A stretch of DNA of 40,320 bases, taken from assembly GCA_023412495.1 (NCBI GenBank), contig JAEYNP010000009.1, positions 1 through 40,320 of the forward strand. The letters are read 5' to 3'. Made by a program: the position numbers and the translations under genes. Positions 8,111 to 19,354 of this stretch are shown here, one piece after another (position 1 is the stretch's first letter; every line of letters starts with the position of its first letter). Origin of the DNA: Pseudomonadota bacterium. Lineage in GTDB: Bacteria; Desulfobacterota; Desulfobulbia; Desulfobulbales; Desulfocapsaceae. The notes beneath the pieces are model-generated. The model did not search any database, was not told where the DNA came from, and saw nothing but the letters and a program-made list of their open reading frames with translations.

Positions 8111-9871
8111 TTAAATCTTAGCAGTAATCTCCGGGAACACAACATAGAACATGAAATAGGCCATGGTCAAGGTCAGCACCAGGTTGAAACTCTGGCCGCA
8201 GACATAGAGGATGAGCGGCTTGCCGCCCTTGAAGTACTGGGCCAGTTCACGAAAGTTGGTGGACAGTCCGATAGCCGCGAAAGAGAGTGAAAAGAACCAG
8301 TCTCGCAGCAGCTTGGTGCCGCCGCTGACCGCACCGCCATTCAGCAGGGAGTCGGCCATTCCTTTGCCGAGCGAGCTGTCGAGCACGGAGAAGAGGATGG
8401 AGGCAGCGAGGAAGCCGAGTACGAATTTGGGGAAACGATGCCAGATCTCGCCGGCTCCGACAGTCCGGCCGCCGGCCTGCCGCTCCACCCGCATGGTCCA
8501 GTACAGGGCCACGCAGAAGGCGGTGACGCCGATCATGACGTTCTGGATCATCTTGATGGTGGCAGCCACATACATCGCTTTCTCACCCAGGAATGCGCCG
8601 GCCGCGGCAACCGCGCCGGTGGAGTCGATGGTGCCGCCCATCCAGGCGCCGCCGAGAATCTCGGGCATGCCGACCGCCTTGATGAAAGCCGGCATGGCGA
8701 TCATCATGATGGCTGTGAACACCAGGGACAGGCCGATGGAGAGAGTCAGCTCCTCCTTCTTGGCCCGGCAGGCCGCGGCCGTGGCGATGGCGGCCGAGGT
8801 GCCGCATACCGACATGTCGGCGGAGATGACCACGTTCAGGGTCTTGGACGGCATTTTCAGGATGGTCTGGCCGAAGATGAAGGTGCAGACCAGGACGATG
8901 GGGGTCACAACCCAGGCGACGAAAATGCCGGGGATACCGATGGCCAGGATCTTGCCGAACAGAACCTCGGCGCCGAGCAGCACCAGACCGGTCTTGATGA
9001 AGAACTCCACCTGGCAGGCCGGCAATACCCATTTCGGGGTGCCGATGCTGTTGGCGATCAGCATACCGAGCAGGATGCCCCAGGCCTCGGCGCCGAAACC
9101 GTACTGCTTGGAAATCGCCTGTCCGCCCAGCATGTAGGCCAGGACGGCCACCAGGAAGACCATGGTGAATCCCTTGGCGAACTCCAGGAAACTCTTGCCC
9201 ATGAGCTTGATTCCGGCGCCGAAGATCAAGATGAAGAAGGCGCAGAGCCCGATCAGGGTGGGGATGTAGTTGTAGGGCTTGTTGGTGGTTTTACCCTTGG
9301 CGGAGTCGGCTTTCTTCTCGGCGGCTCTCCAGTCCTTGATTTTGGCCGCAGCCGCCTCGTTCAGCGTGGTGTCCTTGAAAGCCGCCCCTGCTGCCGCGGC
9401 TTCCGCCTCCTGCGCCGCCGCAAGCGCAGTAGCCGCCTTGCCTTTCGCCTCTTCGTAGGCCGGCATCGCCTTGTCGTTCATCGCCTTGGCCTGGTCTTCG
9501 GAGCGAACGAAGGCGTCAAGCGGATTGCTCTGCCAGCCACCGGGATGCTTGGTCCAGTGGGAAACGAATTTGCCGAAGGACGAATTCGTTCCCTTCAGCT
9601 TCTTGACGTCGCTCTCCGCGTTGTACCAGGCGATGGTCTTAAAGGGGGCCTTGGCGGCCTCGTCCGCCTGAATCTGCTCGGCCGCCGCTATCTTCTTGGC
9701 GAATTCCTCCTTGGGGCCGAATCCGAAATAGGCGGTCAGGCTTACGGCAATGATGACAAAGCCGAGCCAGATGGCCAGGTAATCCTCCTTTTTCCACAGA
9801 TCCGACCAGCTGCTGCGGCCATGATCCACTACAATATTGGCGTCCGGTTGCGCCGAAATCGGTTTGGTCAT
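8111..9871 (-). CDS. YeiH/UPF0324-family transporter (putative sulfate exporter) with large insert
   Basis: The 586-residue protein belongs to the YeiH family of multi-pass transporters, often annotated as putative sulfate exporters. Typical segments are WGILLGMLIANSIG, GLVLLGAEVLFGKILA, SADMSVCGTSAAIATAAA, GGAWMGGTIDSTGAVAAAGA and FFSLSFAAIGLSTNFRELAQ. Family members are usually about 340-350 residues. Here a first helix (YLAIWLGFVIIAVSLTAYFG, ~33-52) is followed by about 140 hydrophilic Ala/Lys/Glu-rich residues before the family core. The ATG at 9871 follows GGAGG at a good distance; the longer frame beginning at 10003 lacks one. It heads a minus-strand set with two small membrane proteins. 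In a sulfur-metabolising anaerobe an anion exporter is plausible, but the substrate is unproven. Confidence 0.85.
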   Translation of the reverse strand: MTKPISAQPDANIVVDHGRSSWSDLWKKEDYLAIWLGFVIIAVSLTAYFGFGPKEEFAKKIAAAEQIQADEAAKAPFKTIAWYNAESDVKKLKGTNSSFGKFVSHWTKHPGGWQSNPLDAFVRSEDQAKAMNDKAMPAYEEAKGKAATALAAAQEAEAAAAGAAFKDTTLNEAAAAKIKDWRAAEKKADSAKGKTTNKPYNYIPTLIGLCAFFILIFGAGIKLMGKSFLEFAKGFTMVFLVAVLAYMLGGQAISKQYGFGAEAWGILLGMLIANSIGTPKWVLPACQVEFFIKTGLVLLGAEVLFGKILAIGIPGIFVAWVVTPIVLVCTFIFGQTILKMPSKTLNVVISADMSVCGTSAAIATAAACRAKKEELTLSIGLSLVFTAIMMIAMPAFIKAVGMPEILGGAWMGGTIDSTGAVAAAGAFLGEKAMYVAATIKMIQNVMIGVTAFCVALYWTMRVERQAGGRTVGAGEIWHRFPKFVLGFLAASILFSVLDSSLGKGMADSLLNGGAVSGGTKLLRDWFFSLSFAAIGLSTNFRELAQYFKGGKPLILYVCGQSFNLVLTLTMAYFMFYVVFPEITAKI

Positions 9872-9935
9872 TTCATTCCTCCTTGGATCAGTTTTTCGTG
9901 ATGTCTTGAGTGCCTTGAAAAGAATTTCGCGAGGC

Positions 9936-9963
9936 ATTATCCACCTTTGTGGGTGTTGGACAA
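9936..9963 (-). promoter_or_regulatory. Sigma-70-type promoter candidate for the YeiH-type gene
   Basis: On the minus strand TTGTCC (9963-9958), a 16-nt spacer and GATAAT (9941-9936) resemble a -35/-10 pair. A start near 9929 would give a leader of about 58 nt. A CCAC/GTGG dyad overlaps the spacer. Confidence 0.4.
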
Positions 9964-10068
9964 TTCTAGTGGTCCAGGGAATCAAGAACGGTGCCAGCAT
10001 CAAGCAGAAATTTTCTCGTAAGTGTTCAATTACTTACATAGACCCCCTCGACCACGCCCCGCAAACTG

Positions 10069-10135
10069 GGGTTTTCTGCTGCTAACTCGAGTTAGCAAAA
10101 ACCCGCCTTCTGCCGGCACGAGGGTTTTCTTTTTC
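10069..10135 (+). promoter_or_regulatory. Attenuator-like alternating hairpins and 16-nt perfect palindrome
   Basis: GGGTTTT (10069-10075), AAAACCC (10098-10104) and GGGTTTT (10122-10128) can pair two ways. The first pairing encloses the perfect palindrome GCTAACTCGAGTTAGC (10081-10096). The second forms a hairpin followed by CTTTTTCCTTT, resembling an intrinsic terminator. No plus-strand gene lies upstream, so this would act in the leader of the haem kinase gene, or the palindrome may be an operator. Confidence 0.4.
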
Positions 10136-10219
10136 CTTTACAATCACCGCAAGTCTGCTACAGATAGAGGATTCGCCGTTATTTTTCGGCAGCCCAAGAT
10201 TCCTCTGTTTTCCGTTTTC

Positions 10220-12619
10220 ATGAACCTTCCCCGACCGTATTCCCTGCAAAGCAAGTTCATTATCCGGCTGATCGGCGGCATCATCGTCCTCAGCATCGTC
10301 AATCTGAGCGCCCTCTATTTTTTCATGCAGAGCACCCTCCAGCACGAGGTCGGCACGCGGGCCGAGATTGTCCTGCATCAGGTCGATGCCGTCCAGAAAT
10401 ATGTGCAGACCAAACTGCGCCCGAAGATGCTGGAGGTGTTGCCCGACAGCTTTATTCTCGAAGCCATGTCGTCGTCCTATGTATCCCGTAAGGTCATGGA
10501 GAATACCTCCGATTTCGACTACGTCTATCGCCGTGTGGCCATCAACGCCAGAAATCCGGTTTTCGAGGCCAACGACGTGGAGCGGGAACTGGTGGCCCAT
10601 TTCCAGGAAAATCCTGACGAGCCGCTTTGGCGGGGCCTCAAGTATATCGACGGGCAGCAGGTCTTCGTCATGGCCCGCCCGGTGCGGTTTGTCGAGAGCT
10701 GCATGCTCTGCCACGGCAAAGCGGAGGACGCACCGACGGAACTCGTGGCAAAATACGGCTATGGAGGCTTCGACCACGCGCTGAACAGCATCGGCGGGGT
10801 GGACATGGTCGGCATCGCCACCGATCAATATACAGTTAAGAGCATGGCTGATTTCAGCATGTACGTCCTCGTCTACCTGCTGATGTCGACGCTCATCCTG
10901 TTCATGATCTACCTGACCTTCCAGCGGGTAGTGCTGGTAAATTTTCGCACCCTCGCCAGCCACTTCAAGAAGAACTTCCACGACCAGGAAGGTGTTGAGC
11001 TGCTCCGCAAGGTGGAACGCGGCGACGAGATCGAAGAGATGATCGAGGACATGGAGAGCCTCAGCCAGCATCTTTTCGAAACTGACCGGCGCCTCAAGGA
11101 ATATACCGCCGACCTGGAACGGGAGGTCGCCCGGCGAACCGAACAGCTGTCGAGGGAAAACGACACCCACAAGCGCGACCTGAGCCTTTTGGTCAGCGTG
11201 CTCGGGGCCCTCCGCAGGAGCCGCAACCGCCCGGAGCTGTGGGGCAATGTCCTGCCTCTGCTGGCCGACAGATTCGGCCTTGTCCGAACCTCATACATCT
11301 GCACCTTTTCCGGCAATCAGGATTTCACCTGGCCCGCCGGGGAAAAATCCCCGGCACTGCCGGCGGATTACGTCCAGCTGCTCCTGCAGCCGAAGCTTCT
11401 GTTTTCGGAGAACACGGTCTTCGTGCCGGTGGGCAGCAGCGATGAAAGCATCGACGGCCTGCTCTTTCTCGAACGGCCGGCGGGTTCGCCGTTTACCTCC
11501 GGCGAGGCGGAGATGCTGACCGCTGTGGGCCGGCAGCTCGGCATCGCCGCCGAAAATCTCGCGGCGCTGGACTCCATACTCAACCAATCGGAAAACCTGC
11601 GGATCATCTTCGAAGGAGTCCCCGATCCCCTGCTCCTCCTGGACCAGAGCGGCTCGGTGATCATTGCCAACAATGCCGCCAAACGCCTGACAGAGGAACT
11701 TGCCTGCCACATCGGGAAAAAGAGCGTGCTCGACTGCCTGCTCGACCAGGGAGGCGAGAATACCGGGCCGATCGATCAGCTCACCGCAAGGTGGACGCGG
11801 GAAGTCGTGCTGGACAACGGCCGGAGCTTCATCGTCAACGCCTTCGGCCTGATTCGCGAGGAAAACAAGGCGGCCAGGGCGGTGGTGGCGATTCAGGAAG
11901 ATACCGAAAAGAAAAAAATGCTCCGCCGGTTCGTCCAGGCGGAGAAACTGGGGACGGTGGGCAAGCTGGCAGCCGGACTCGCCCATGAAATGAACAACCC
12001 CCTAGGGGTGATCCTCTGCTACGCCGAGCTGCTGAAGAAAACCCTGGACAGCGACCAGCACCGCGCCGACATCGAGGTGATCATCAAGCACACCCGGCAG
12101 GCCCAGGCGGTGCTGCTCGATCTGCTGAATTTCGCCCGGCCGAAGGTCTCCACCGACCGCCAGACTATTATCGGCGACGTGGTGGAGGCCGTGGTCGGGG
12201 TGTTCAAGGTCCAGGCGGCAAAGAAGAACGCGACCCTCTCCTGCCGGCGCGAGGACGGAGCAAGGGTGGTCCGGGTGGAACCGCAGGTGGTCGAGCACAT
12301 CATTCTCAACCTGCTGCTCAATGCCCTGGACGCTTTGCCGCAGGCAGGTGGCGCGATCGAGGTGGACATTCGTCACGACCGGAAGCAGGGAGGCCTGCGC
12401 CTCACGGTGACCGACAACGGCAGCGGCATCGACCCTGCCATCCTGCCGTCCATCTTCGACCCGTTCTTCACTACCAAGGACGTCAGCAAGGGTACAGGGC
12501 TCGGCCTCGCCATAATCTACGGTTACATGCTCGAGCTGGGCGGTACCGTCGAGGCGATGAACCGCCCGGAAGGCGGCGCCGTTTTCGACCTCTTTTTCCC
12601 GGCCATAGAGAGCAATTGA
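10220..12619 (+). CDS. Haem-sensor histidine kinase (DUF3365/Tll0287-like, GAF, PAS, HisKA, HATPase)
   Basis: A 799-residue membrane sensor kinase. The first helix lies near residues 13-36. A periplasmic Tll0287-like (DUF3365) domain follows with a covalent haem c site, CMLCH at 161-165 (SCMLCHGKAED), and a second helix near 210-235. A HAMP-like/coiled segment leads to a GAF-like region, a PAS-like region (~455-560), the H-box GLAHEMNNPLG with phospho-acceptor His589, and an ATPase domain with NALDALPQ, DNGSGID, FFTTK and GTGLGLAI. It probably senses redox state or a small ligand through haem. The ATG at 10220 places the first helix correctly. It is followed 11 nt later by its response regulator, with a shared ribosome site. 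The partner is clear; the signal is inferred. Confidence 0.88.
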   Translation: MNLPRPYSLQSKFIIRLIGGIIVLSIVNLSALYFFMQSTLQHEVGTRAEIVLHQVDAVQKYVQTKLRPKMLEVLPDSFILEAMSSSYVSRKVMENTSDFDYVYRRVAINARNPVFEANDVERELVAHFQENPDEPLWRGLKYIDGQQVFVMARPVRFVESCMLCHGKAEDAPTELVAKYGYGGFDHALNSIGGVDMVGIATDQYTVKSMADFSMYVLVYLLMSTLILFMIYLTFQRVVLVNFRTLASHFKKNFHDQEGVELLRKVERGDEIEEMIEDMESLSQHLFETDRRLKEYTADLEREVARRTEQLSRENDTHKRDLSLLVSVLGALRRSRNRPELWGNVLPLLADRFGLVRTSYICTFSGNQDFTWPAGEKSPALPADYVQLLLQPKLLFSENTVFVPVGSSDESIDGLLFLERPAGSPFTSGEAEMLTAVGRQLGIAAENLAALDSILNQSENLRIIFEGVPDPLLLLDQSGSVIIANNAAKRLTEELACHIGKKSVLDCLLDQGGENTGPIDQLTARWTREVVLDNGRSFIVNAFGLIREENKAARAVVAIQEDTEKKKMLRRFVQAEKLGTVGKLAAGLAHEMNNPLGVILCYAELLKKTLDSDQHRADIEVIIKHTRQAQAVLLDLLNFARPKVSTDRQTIIGDVVEAVVGVFKVQAAKKNATLSCRREDGARVVRVEPQVVEHIILNLLLNALDALPQAGGAIEVDIRHDRKQGGLRLTVTDNGSGIDPAILPSIFDPFFTTKDVSKGTGLGLAIIYGYMLELGGTVEAMNRPEGGAVFDLFFPAIESN

Positions 12620-12630
12620 AGGAGGAGCGC

Positions 12631-14025
12631 ATGGAAAAACGGCTGAGGGTTCTGCTGGTCGACGACCAACTCGACTTCATCAACGGCCTGGCCCGGCTGC
12701 TGTCCACCGAATTCCAGGATTTCGAGGTAATGACGGCGGAGGGCGGCAAGGCTGCCCTCTCCCTCCTCGATGGCAAGGAAGTCGACCTCCTCGTCACCGA
12801 CCTGCAGATGCCGGAGATGACCGGCATACAGCTGATGGCCGAGGTCCGGCGCCTGCATCCCGCCGCCAAGGTCATCATTCTCACCGGCTACGGCACCATC
12901 GAAAAGGCGGTGGAAGCGGTGCGGCTAGGGGCCTTCGACTTCCTCACCAAGCCGGTTGCCGCGGACCAGCTCTACCGGACAGTCGAAAAAGCCGCCGACT
13001 TCATCCGCCTGGAATGGGAAAATCGGCGTCTGCGCGAACTTCTGGCCAAGGGCGACAAGGAGAGCCTGCTCGGCGAGAGCGGCGTCATCCGCCAGGTGCG
13101 GCAGTCGATCGAGGCGGTCTCCGGATCGGACTACCCGGTTTTGATCCACGGCGAGTCAGGCACCGGCAAGGAACTGGCGGCGAGGATGATCCACCGACTC
13201 AGCCATCGGTCGAAGAAACCCTTCGTCGCCCTCAACTGCCCGGCCATTCCCGACACCCTGCTGGAAAGCGAACTGTTCGGCCATTGCCGTGGCGCCTTCA
13301 CCGGCGCCGACCGGGACAAGGAGGGCCTCTTCCTGACCGCCAACCACGGCACCCTGCATCTCGACGAGATCGGCGACATTTCGGCCACCATGCAGACCAA
13401 GCTCCTGCGCTTCCTGCAGGAAGGGGAAGTCCGGCCGGTAGGCTCGACCCGGACCATGACCACCGATGTCAGGATCATCGCCTCCACCAACCAGTCGCTG
13501 GAAAAGAAGGTGGAAGACCACAGCTTTCGCGCCGATCTCTTCTATCGGCTCAACGTCATCGCCATCCGCATGCCGCCGCTGCGGGAACGGGTCGAGGACA
13601 TCGCCCTCCTCGCCCGCTATTTTTTGGAGAAGACCCTGACGGAGATGAACATCAAGGGCATGACCATCGAGCCGGAGGTGCTCTCCTACCTCTCCATCAA
13701 GGAGTGGCCCGGCAATGTCCGCGAACTGCAGAACACCATCCGCAGATTGGTCGTCTTCAGCGGCCGGGAAAACATTACCATGACCTCCGTGCAGCGGATC
13801 GAGGCCCCCGGCCGGCCGATGCCGCAGATCGCCAGAGAACTGGGACCCTACAAGAGCATGAAGAGTATCGTGGCGGATCGCTTCTCCCGGAGCTATATCG
13901 AACAGCTCCTCACCACCACGTCCGGCAATGTCTCGGAAGCCTCCCGGGTCAGCGGCCTGTCCCGGGTGGCTATCCAGAAACTCAGCCTGCGGCTGGGGAT
14001 CGATCTCGGAAAATTCCGAGAGTGA
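12631..14025 (+). CDS. NtrC-family sigma-54 response regulator
   Basis: A 464-residue regulator in the standard three-part layout. The receiver (1-120) has the acidic pair DD at 11-12, phospho-site Asp57 (LLVTDLQMPEMTG) and the conserved Lys of LTKP. The AAA+ domain has GESGTGKE (Walker A), the sigma-54 contact loop GAFTGA and a Walker B region LHLDEIGDI. The Fis-type DNA-binding end contains SGNVSEASRVSGLSRVAIQK. All catalytic motifs look intact. GGAGG just upstream of 12631 decides the start and overlaps the end of the kinase gene, so expression is coupled. Candidate targets in this window are the sigma-54-like sites at 4945 and 21430, but a link is conjecture. Confidence 0.93.
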   Translation: MEKRLRVLLVDDQLDFINGLARLLSTEFQDFEVMTAEGGKAALSLLDGKEVDLLVTDLQMPEMTGIQLMAEVRRLHPAAKVIILTGYGTIEKAVEAVRLGAFDFLTKPVAADQLYRTVEKAADFIRLEWENRRLRELLAKGDKESLLGESGVIRQVRQSIEAVSGSDYPVLIHGESGTGKELAARMIHRLSHRSKKPFVALNCPAIPDTLLESELFGHCRGAFTGADRDKEGLFLTANHGTLHLDEIGDISATMQTKLLRFLQEGEVRPVGSTRTMTTDVRIIASTNQSLEKKVEDHSFRADLFYRLNVIAIRMPPLRERVEDIALLARYFLEKTLTEMNIKGMTIEPEVLSYLSIKEWPGNVRELQNTIRRLVVFSGRENITMTSVQRIEAPGRPMPQIARELGPYKSMKSIVADRFSRSYIEQLLTTTSGNVSEASRVSGLSRVAIQKLSLRLGIDLGKFRE

Positions 14026-14249
14026 TCGGGCTCGAACCGACACCCCTCGCCTGAACCTTTTCTTCATTCCGCCGGACCTGCGGATCCGGGATCGGGCCAC
14101 ATTTTCAGCTTGGACTTTTCCAGTGAAATGTTTGATAATAACAAGATGGAGCAGCAAACCGGGCGTTCCCTAAAATTGCTGTAATTACAGACGGATGATT
14201 TCCTTCAAAAGACACCCGCATCCATCCTTCACTCGCCGCGAGTAGACTT

Positions 14250-15743
14250 ATGGCTCATCGAAGTGATGTTTCGGTTCTCCTCATATTGATCAAAAGATCC
14301 ATTACAATCGCTCTAATATGGACGGTTTTGTGTTTCATCGCGGCATACTGGAATGTTGCCACGGAGCAGCAGAAAACCATGTCGCTCGCCCTGCGTGAGG
14401 CGCGGGCCGTGATAGACAAGGACCAGGCCCTGAGTCTCTGGGCCGGCGAGCATAATGGAGTCTATGTACCCGTCACCAAAGAAACTCCTCCCAACGAATT
14501 TCTCAGCCATCTCCCGGAAAGGGACATCACGACCCCGGACGGCAAGCAGCTCACCATGATGAGTCCCGCCCAGATTTTCCGGCAAGTCATGAATCGGCAG
14601 GGCGAGCTGACCAGAGCCCACATCACCAGCTTGAAAATGGTGAATCACCTCAACCGGCCGGACACGTGGGAGAGAGAGGCGCTTCACCAGCTGGAGGCGG
14701 GGGCCAAGGAGGTGGCGGCGGTGACGAAGATCGAAGAGCAGGAATATCTTCGTCTCATAAAGCCGATCCTTACCAAGGCCGGCTGCCTCGAATGTCATGA
14801 ACAGCACGGATTCAAGGAGGGAGATGTGCGAGGCGGCTTGAGCGTCGCGCTGCCGCTCGCCGCTTATCGGGCTGTCGAGAAGAGTTCCCTGCAGGCCATT
14901 TACCTCACCCACACCCTCCTCTGGCTGTTCGGCCTCCTGGCCATCGGCTTAATCTTCACCCGCAGCAGGAAACGGCGGATGGAACGGCTGGACGACCTCC
15001 AGACCCTCGAGGAGCAGAGCGAGAAGATCAAGATCTTCGCCTATTCCGTCGCCCACGACCTGAAGAATCCGGTCATCTCCATTCACGGGCTGGCCAATCT
15101 GCTGAAAAAAAAACAATTCGACCAGCTTGACGAAAAAGGCAGGCAATACTGCGAACAGATCATCAGGGCCTCTTCGCAACTCTCCTCCCTGGTCGACCAG
15201 ATCAATATCTTCATATCCGCCAAGGAACAGCCGCTGTCCATAGAACCGATCGATTTTCCCGAGATATGCCAGACGGTCAAAGAGGAATACGACGCTCAGT
15301 TACATGCCCGGAATGTCCAGTGGGTGCGGCCTCCCAGGGTCGAGGGGATGCGGGCGGACCGCATGGCAGTCATCCGGATCATGAGGAACCTGATCGACAA
15401 TGCCCTCAAATACAGCGGCGAGCGACTGAGCCGCATCGCCATTGATTGCCGGGAGAGAGGTGACCATTACCGGGTAAGTGTCACCAACGACGGCAACCCC
15501 ATCTCTCCGGACGCCTGCCGCAATATCTTCGTCAGATTCAAACGCCATTGCCCCGACAGCAAGGTCCAAGGCACCGGCCTAGGACTGGCGATCGTCAAAG
15601 AGCTCACCCGGCTGCAAGGCGGCGACGTATGGGTCGAATCCGACGGGATCGAGGGTGTAACATTCTTTTTCACCATCGCCAAGGACATTCCGGAAACCAG
15701 ATCCCGTCAGCATGGCTCCGGTCAGCAAAAAGCCGCGACCTGA
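14250..15743 (+). CDS. Second haem-sensor histidine kinase (DUF3365-like)
   Basis: A 497-residue kinase. A first helix near residues 14-33 is followed by a periplasmic Tll0287-like domain with haem c motif CLECH at 179-183 (KAGCLECHEQHGFKEGDVRG), then a second helix near 214-232 (THTLLWLFGLLAIGLIF). The H-box YSVAHDLKNPVISIHG carries His269. The ATPase domain shows RNLIDNALKYS, VTNDGNPISP and GTGLGLAIVKEL. The typical N-box is kept, while the G1 box is NDGNPI rather than DNG. There is no own receiver domain, and the only nearby regulator belongs to the preceding kinase. It may feed into that regulator or act on an unlinked one. It is separated from the regulator gene by 224 nt, so it is probably its own unit. 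Confidence 0.87.
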   Translation: MAHRSDVSVLLILIKRSITIALIWTVLCFIAAYWNVATEQQKTMSLALREARAVIDKDQALSLWAGEHNGVYVPVTKETPPNEFLSHLPERDITTPDGKQLTMMSPAQIFRQVMNRQGELTRAHITSLKMVNHLNRPDTWEREALHQLEAGAKEVAAVTKIEEQEYLRLIKPILTKAGCLECHEQHGFKEGDVRGGLSVALPLAAYRAVEKSSLQAIYLTHTLLWLFGLLAIGLIFTRSRKRRMERLDDLQTLEEQSEKIKIFAYSVAHDLKNPVISIHGLANLLKKKQFDQLDEKGRQYCEQIIRASSQLSSLVDQINIFISAKEQPLSIEPIDFPEICQTVKEEYDAQLHARNVQWVRPPRVEGMRADRMAVIRIMRNLIDNALKYSGERLSRIAIDCRERGDHYRVSVTNDGNPISPDACRNIFVRFKRHCPDSKVQGTGLGLAIVKELTRLQGGDVWVESDGIEGVTFFFTIAKDIPETRSRQHGSGQQKAAT

Positions 15744-17963
<2,220 letters not shown>

Positions 17964-17997
17964 TTCTCCAGAAACCAGGAGGCCAAAAACCAGCAAC

Positions 17998-18036
17998 CCA
18001 GATTGAATTGTCGCCGGGGGCTAAAATTCAATCTGG
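17998..18036. terminator. Bidirectional hairpin between malic enzyme and dctM
   Basis: CCAGATTGAATT (17998-18009) and AATTCAATCTGG (18025-18036) form a perfect 12-bp stem with a 15-nt loop, between convergent genes. A smaller TTCCAG/CTGGAA hairpin follows around 18052-18066. T-runs are weak on both sides, but position favours shared termination. Confidence 0.6.
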
Positions 18037-18067
18037 CTTCTGTCCCCTGATTTCCAGCTTCTGGAAC

Positions 18068-19351
18068 CTACATCATGCCGAGAACCTTCGGCAGCCAGAT
18101 GGACATGGTCGGCCAGTAGGTGACCCCGACCAGGAAGACCAGCATGGTCAAGAGCCATGGCCAGACCGCGATGGTCAGCTCCGTAATGCCCATCTTTGTG
18201 AGTCCCGAAGCGACATAGAGGTTCAAGCCCACCGGCGGATGGCACATGCCGACCTCCATATTGACCACCATCATGACCCCCAGATGCACCGGGTCGATGC
18301 CCAGCTTCATGGCCACCGGGAAGACGATCGGCGCAAAGATGAGCATGATCGACGAAGGTTCCATGAAGTTGCCGGCCATCAGCAGCAGGATATTGACCGC
18401 CAAGAGGAAGGCGATCTGCCCGAGCCCCTTGTCGATCAGCCAGTTGGTGAGTACCTGCGGGATGTTTTCATTGGCCAGGATGAAGGAGAACATGACGGCG
18501 TTGGTGATGATGTAGAGCAGCATCGCCGACATGTTGGCCGAGTTGAGCAGGATCTTCGGCACATCCTTCAGGCGCAGGTCCTTGTAAATGAAGACGGCCA
18601 CGAAGAAGGAGTAGACGGCGCTCATCGCCGCCGCCTCGGTCGGGGTGAAGAGCCCCGAATAGATGCCGCCCATGACCACGATGATCAGCATCAGCCCCCA
18701 GGCGGATTCGCGGAAGGTCTTCAGCCGCTCCAGCCAGGGAGCCTTCGGCTGGCGCGGATAGTTGAATTTTTTTGCCCGGTACCAGGTCATGCCGCCGAGC
18801 ATGGAGGCCATTATTATGCCCGGGATGATGCCGGCCATGAACAAGGCGCCCACCGAGGTGTTGGTGGCGATCGAGTACATGACCATGACGATCGAGGGCG
18901 GGATCAGGATGCCCAGCGCGCCGGAGGTCGACACGACGCCGGCGCCGAAGCGCATCGGAAAGCCGGCCTTCATCATGCCGGGCAGGAGGATCGAGCCGAT
19001 GGCCACGACCGTCGCCGGAGAGGATCCGGATACCGCGGCGAACAGGGCGCAGGCGAGAACGCCGGCGAGGGCCAGACCACCATGCCAGTGCCCGACCATC
19101 GAGGTGGCAAAATTGATCATCCGCCTGGCCACGCCGCCGTGGGTGAGAAAATTACCGGCCAGGATGAAGAAAGGGATGGCCATGATCTCGAATTTCTCGA
19201 TTCCCGAGAACAGCTTGAGGGCCACCGACTCCAGCGGCACCTGGGTCATGGTGAAGAGGAAGGTCAAGACCGTGAGGCCGAGGGAGATGGAAATCGGCAT
19301 GCCGGTCAGCATCAAAACGAGAAGAATGGAAAAAATGACGAGAGCGCTCAT
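18068..19351 (-). CDS. dctM: TRAP transporter large permease DctM
   Basis: A 427-residue multi-pass protein of the DctM family, the ion-coupled channel subunit of tripartite carboxylate transporters. Typical segments are FFILAGNFLTHGGVARRMIN, SGSSPATVVAIGSILLPGM, GALGILIPPSIVMVMYSIAT, NLLMAGNF-like LLLMAGNFMEPSSIM and MEVGMCHPPVGLNLYVASG. Length and order of helices are normal. It starts 3 nt after the dctQ stop on the minus strand, so the two are translationally coupled. Dicarboxylate specificity is inferred from the neighbouring malic enzyme. Confidence 0.93.
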   Translation of the reverse strand: MSALVIFSILLVLMLTGMPISISLGLTVLTFLFTMTQVPLESVALKLFSGIEKFEIMAIPFFILAGNFLTHGGVARRMINFATSMVGHWHGGLALAGVLACALFAAVSGSSPATVVAIGSILLPGMMKAGFPMRFGAGVVSTSGALGILIPPSIVMVMYSIATNTSVGALFMAGIIPGIIMASMLGGMTWYRAKKFNYPRQPKAPWLERLKTFRESAWGLMLIIVVMGGIYSGLFTPTEAAAMSAVYSFFVAVFIYKDLRLKDVPKILLNSANMSAMLLYIITNAVMFSFILANENIPQVLTNWLIDKGLGQIAFLLAVNILLLMAGNFMEPSSIMLIFAPIVFPVAMKLGIDPVHLGVMMVVNMEVGMCHPPVGLNLYVASGLTKMGITELTIAVWPWLLTMLVFLVGVTYWPTMSIWLPKVLGMM

Positions 19352-19354
19352 GAC

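Noticed and set aside
8438..9901. Long plus-strand frame opposite the YeiH-type gene
   Set aside because: Low-complexity Gly/Asp-rich antisense frame created by GC-rich codons of a well-supported transporter.
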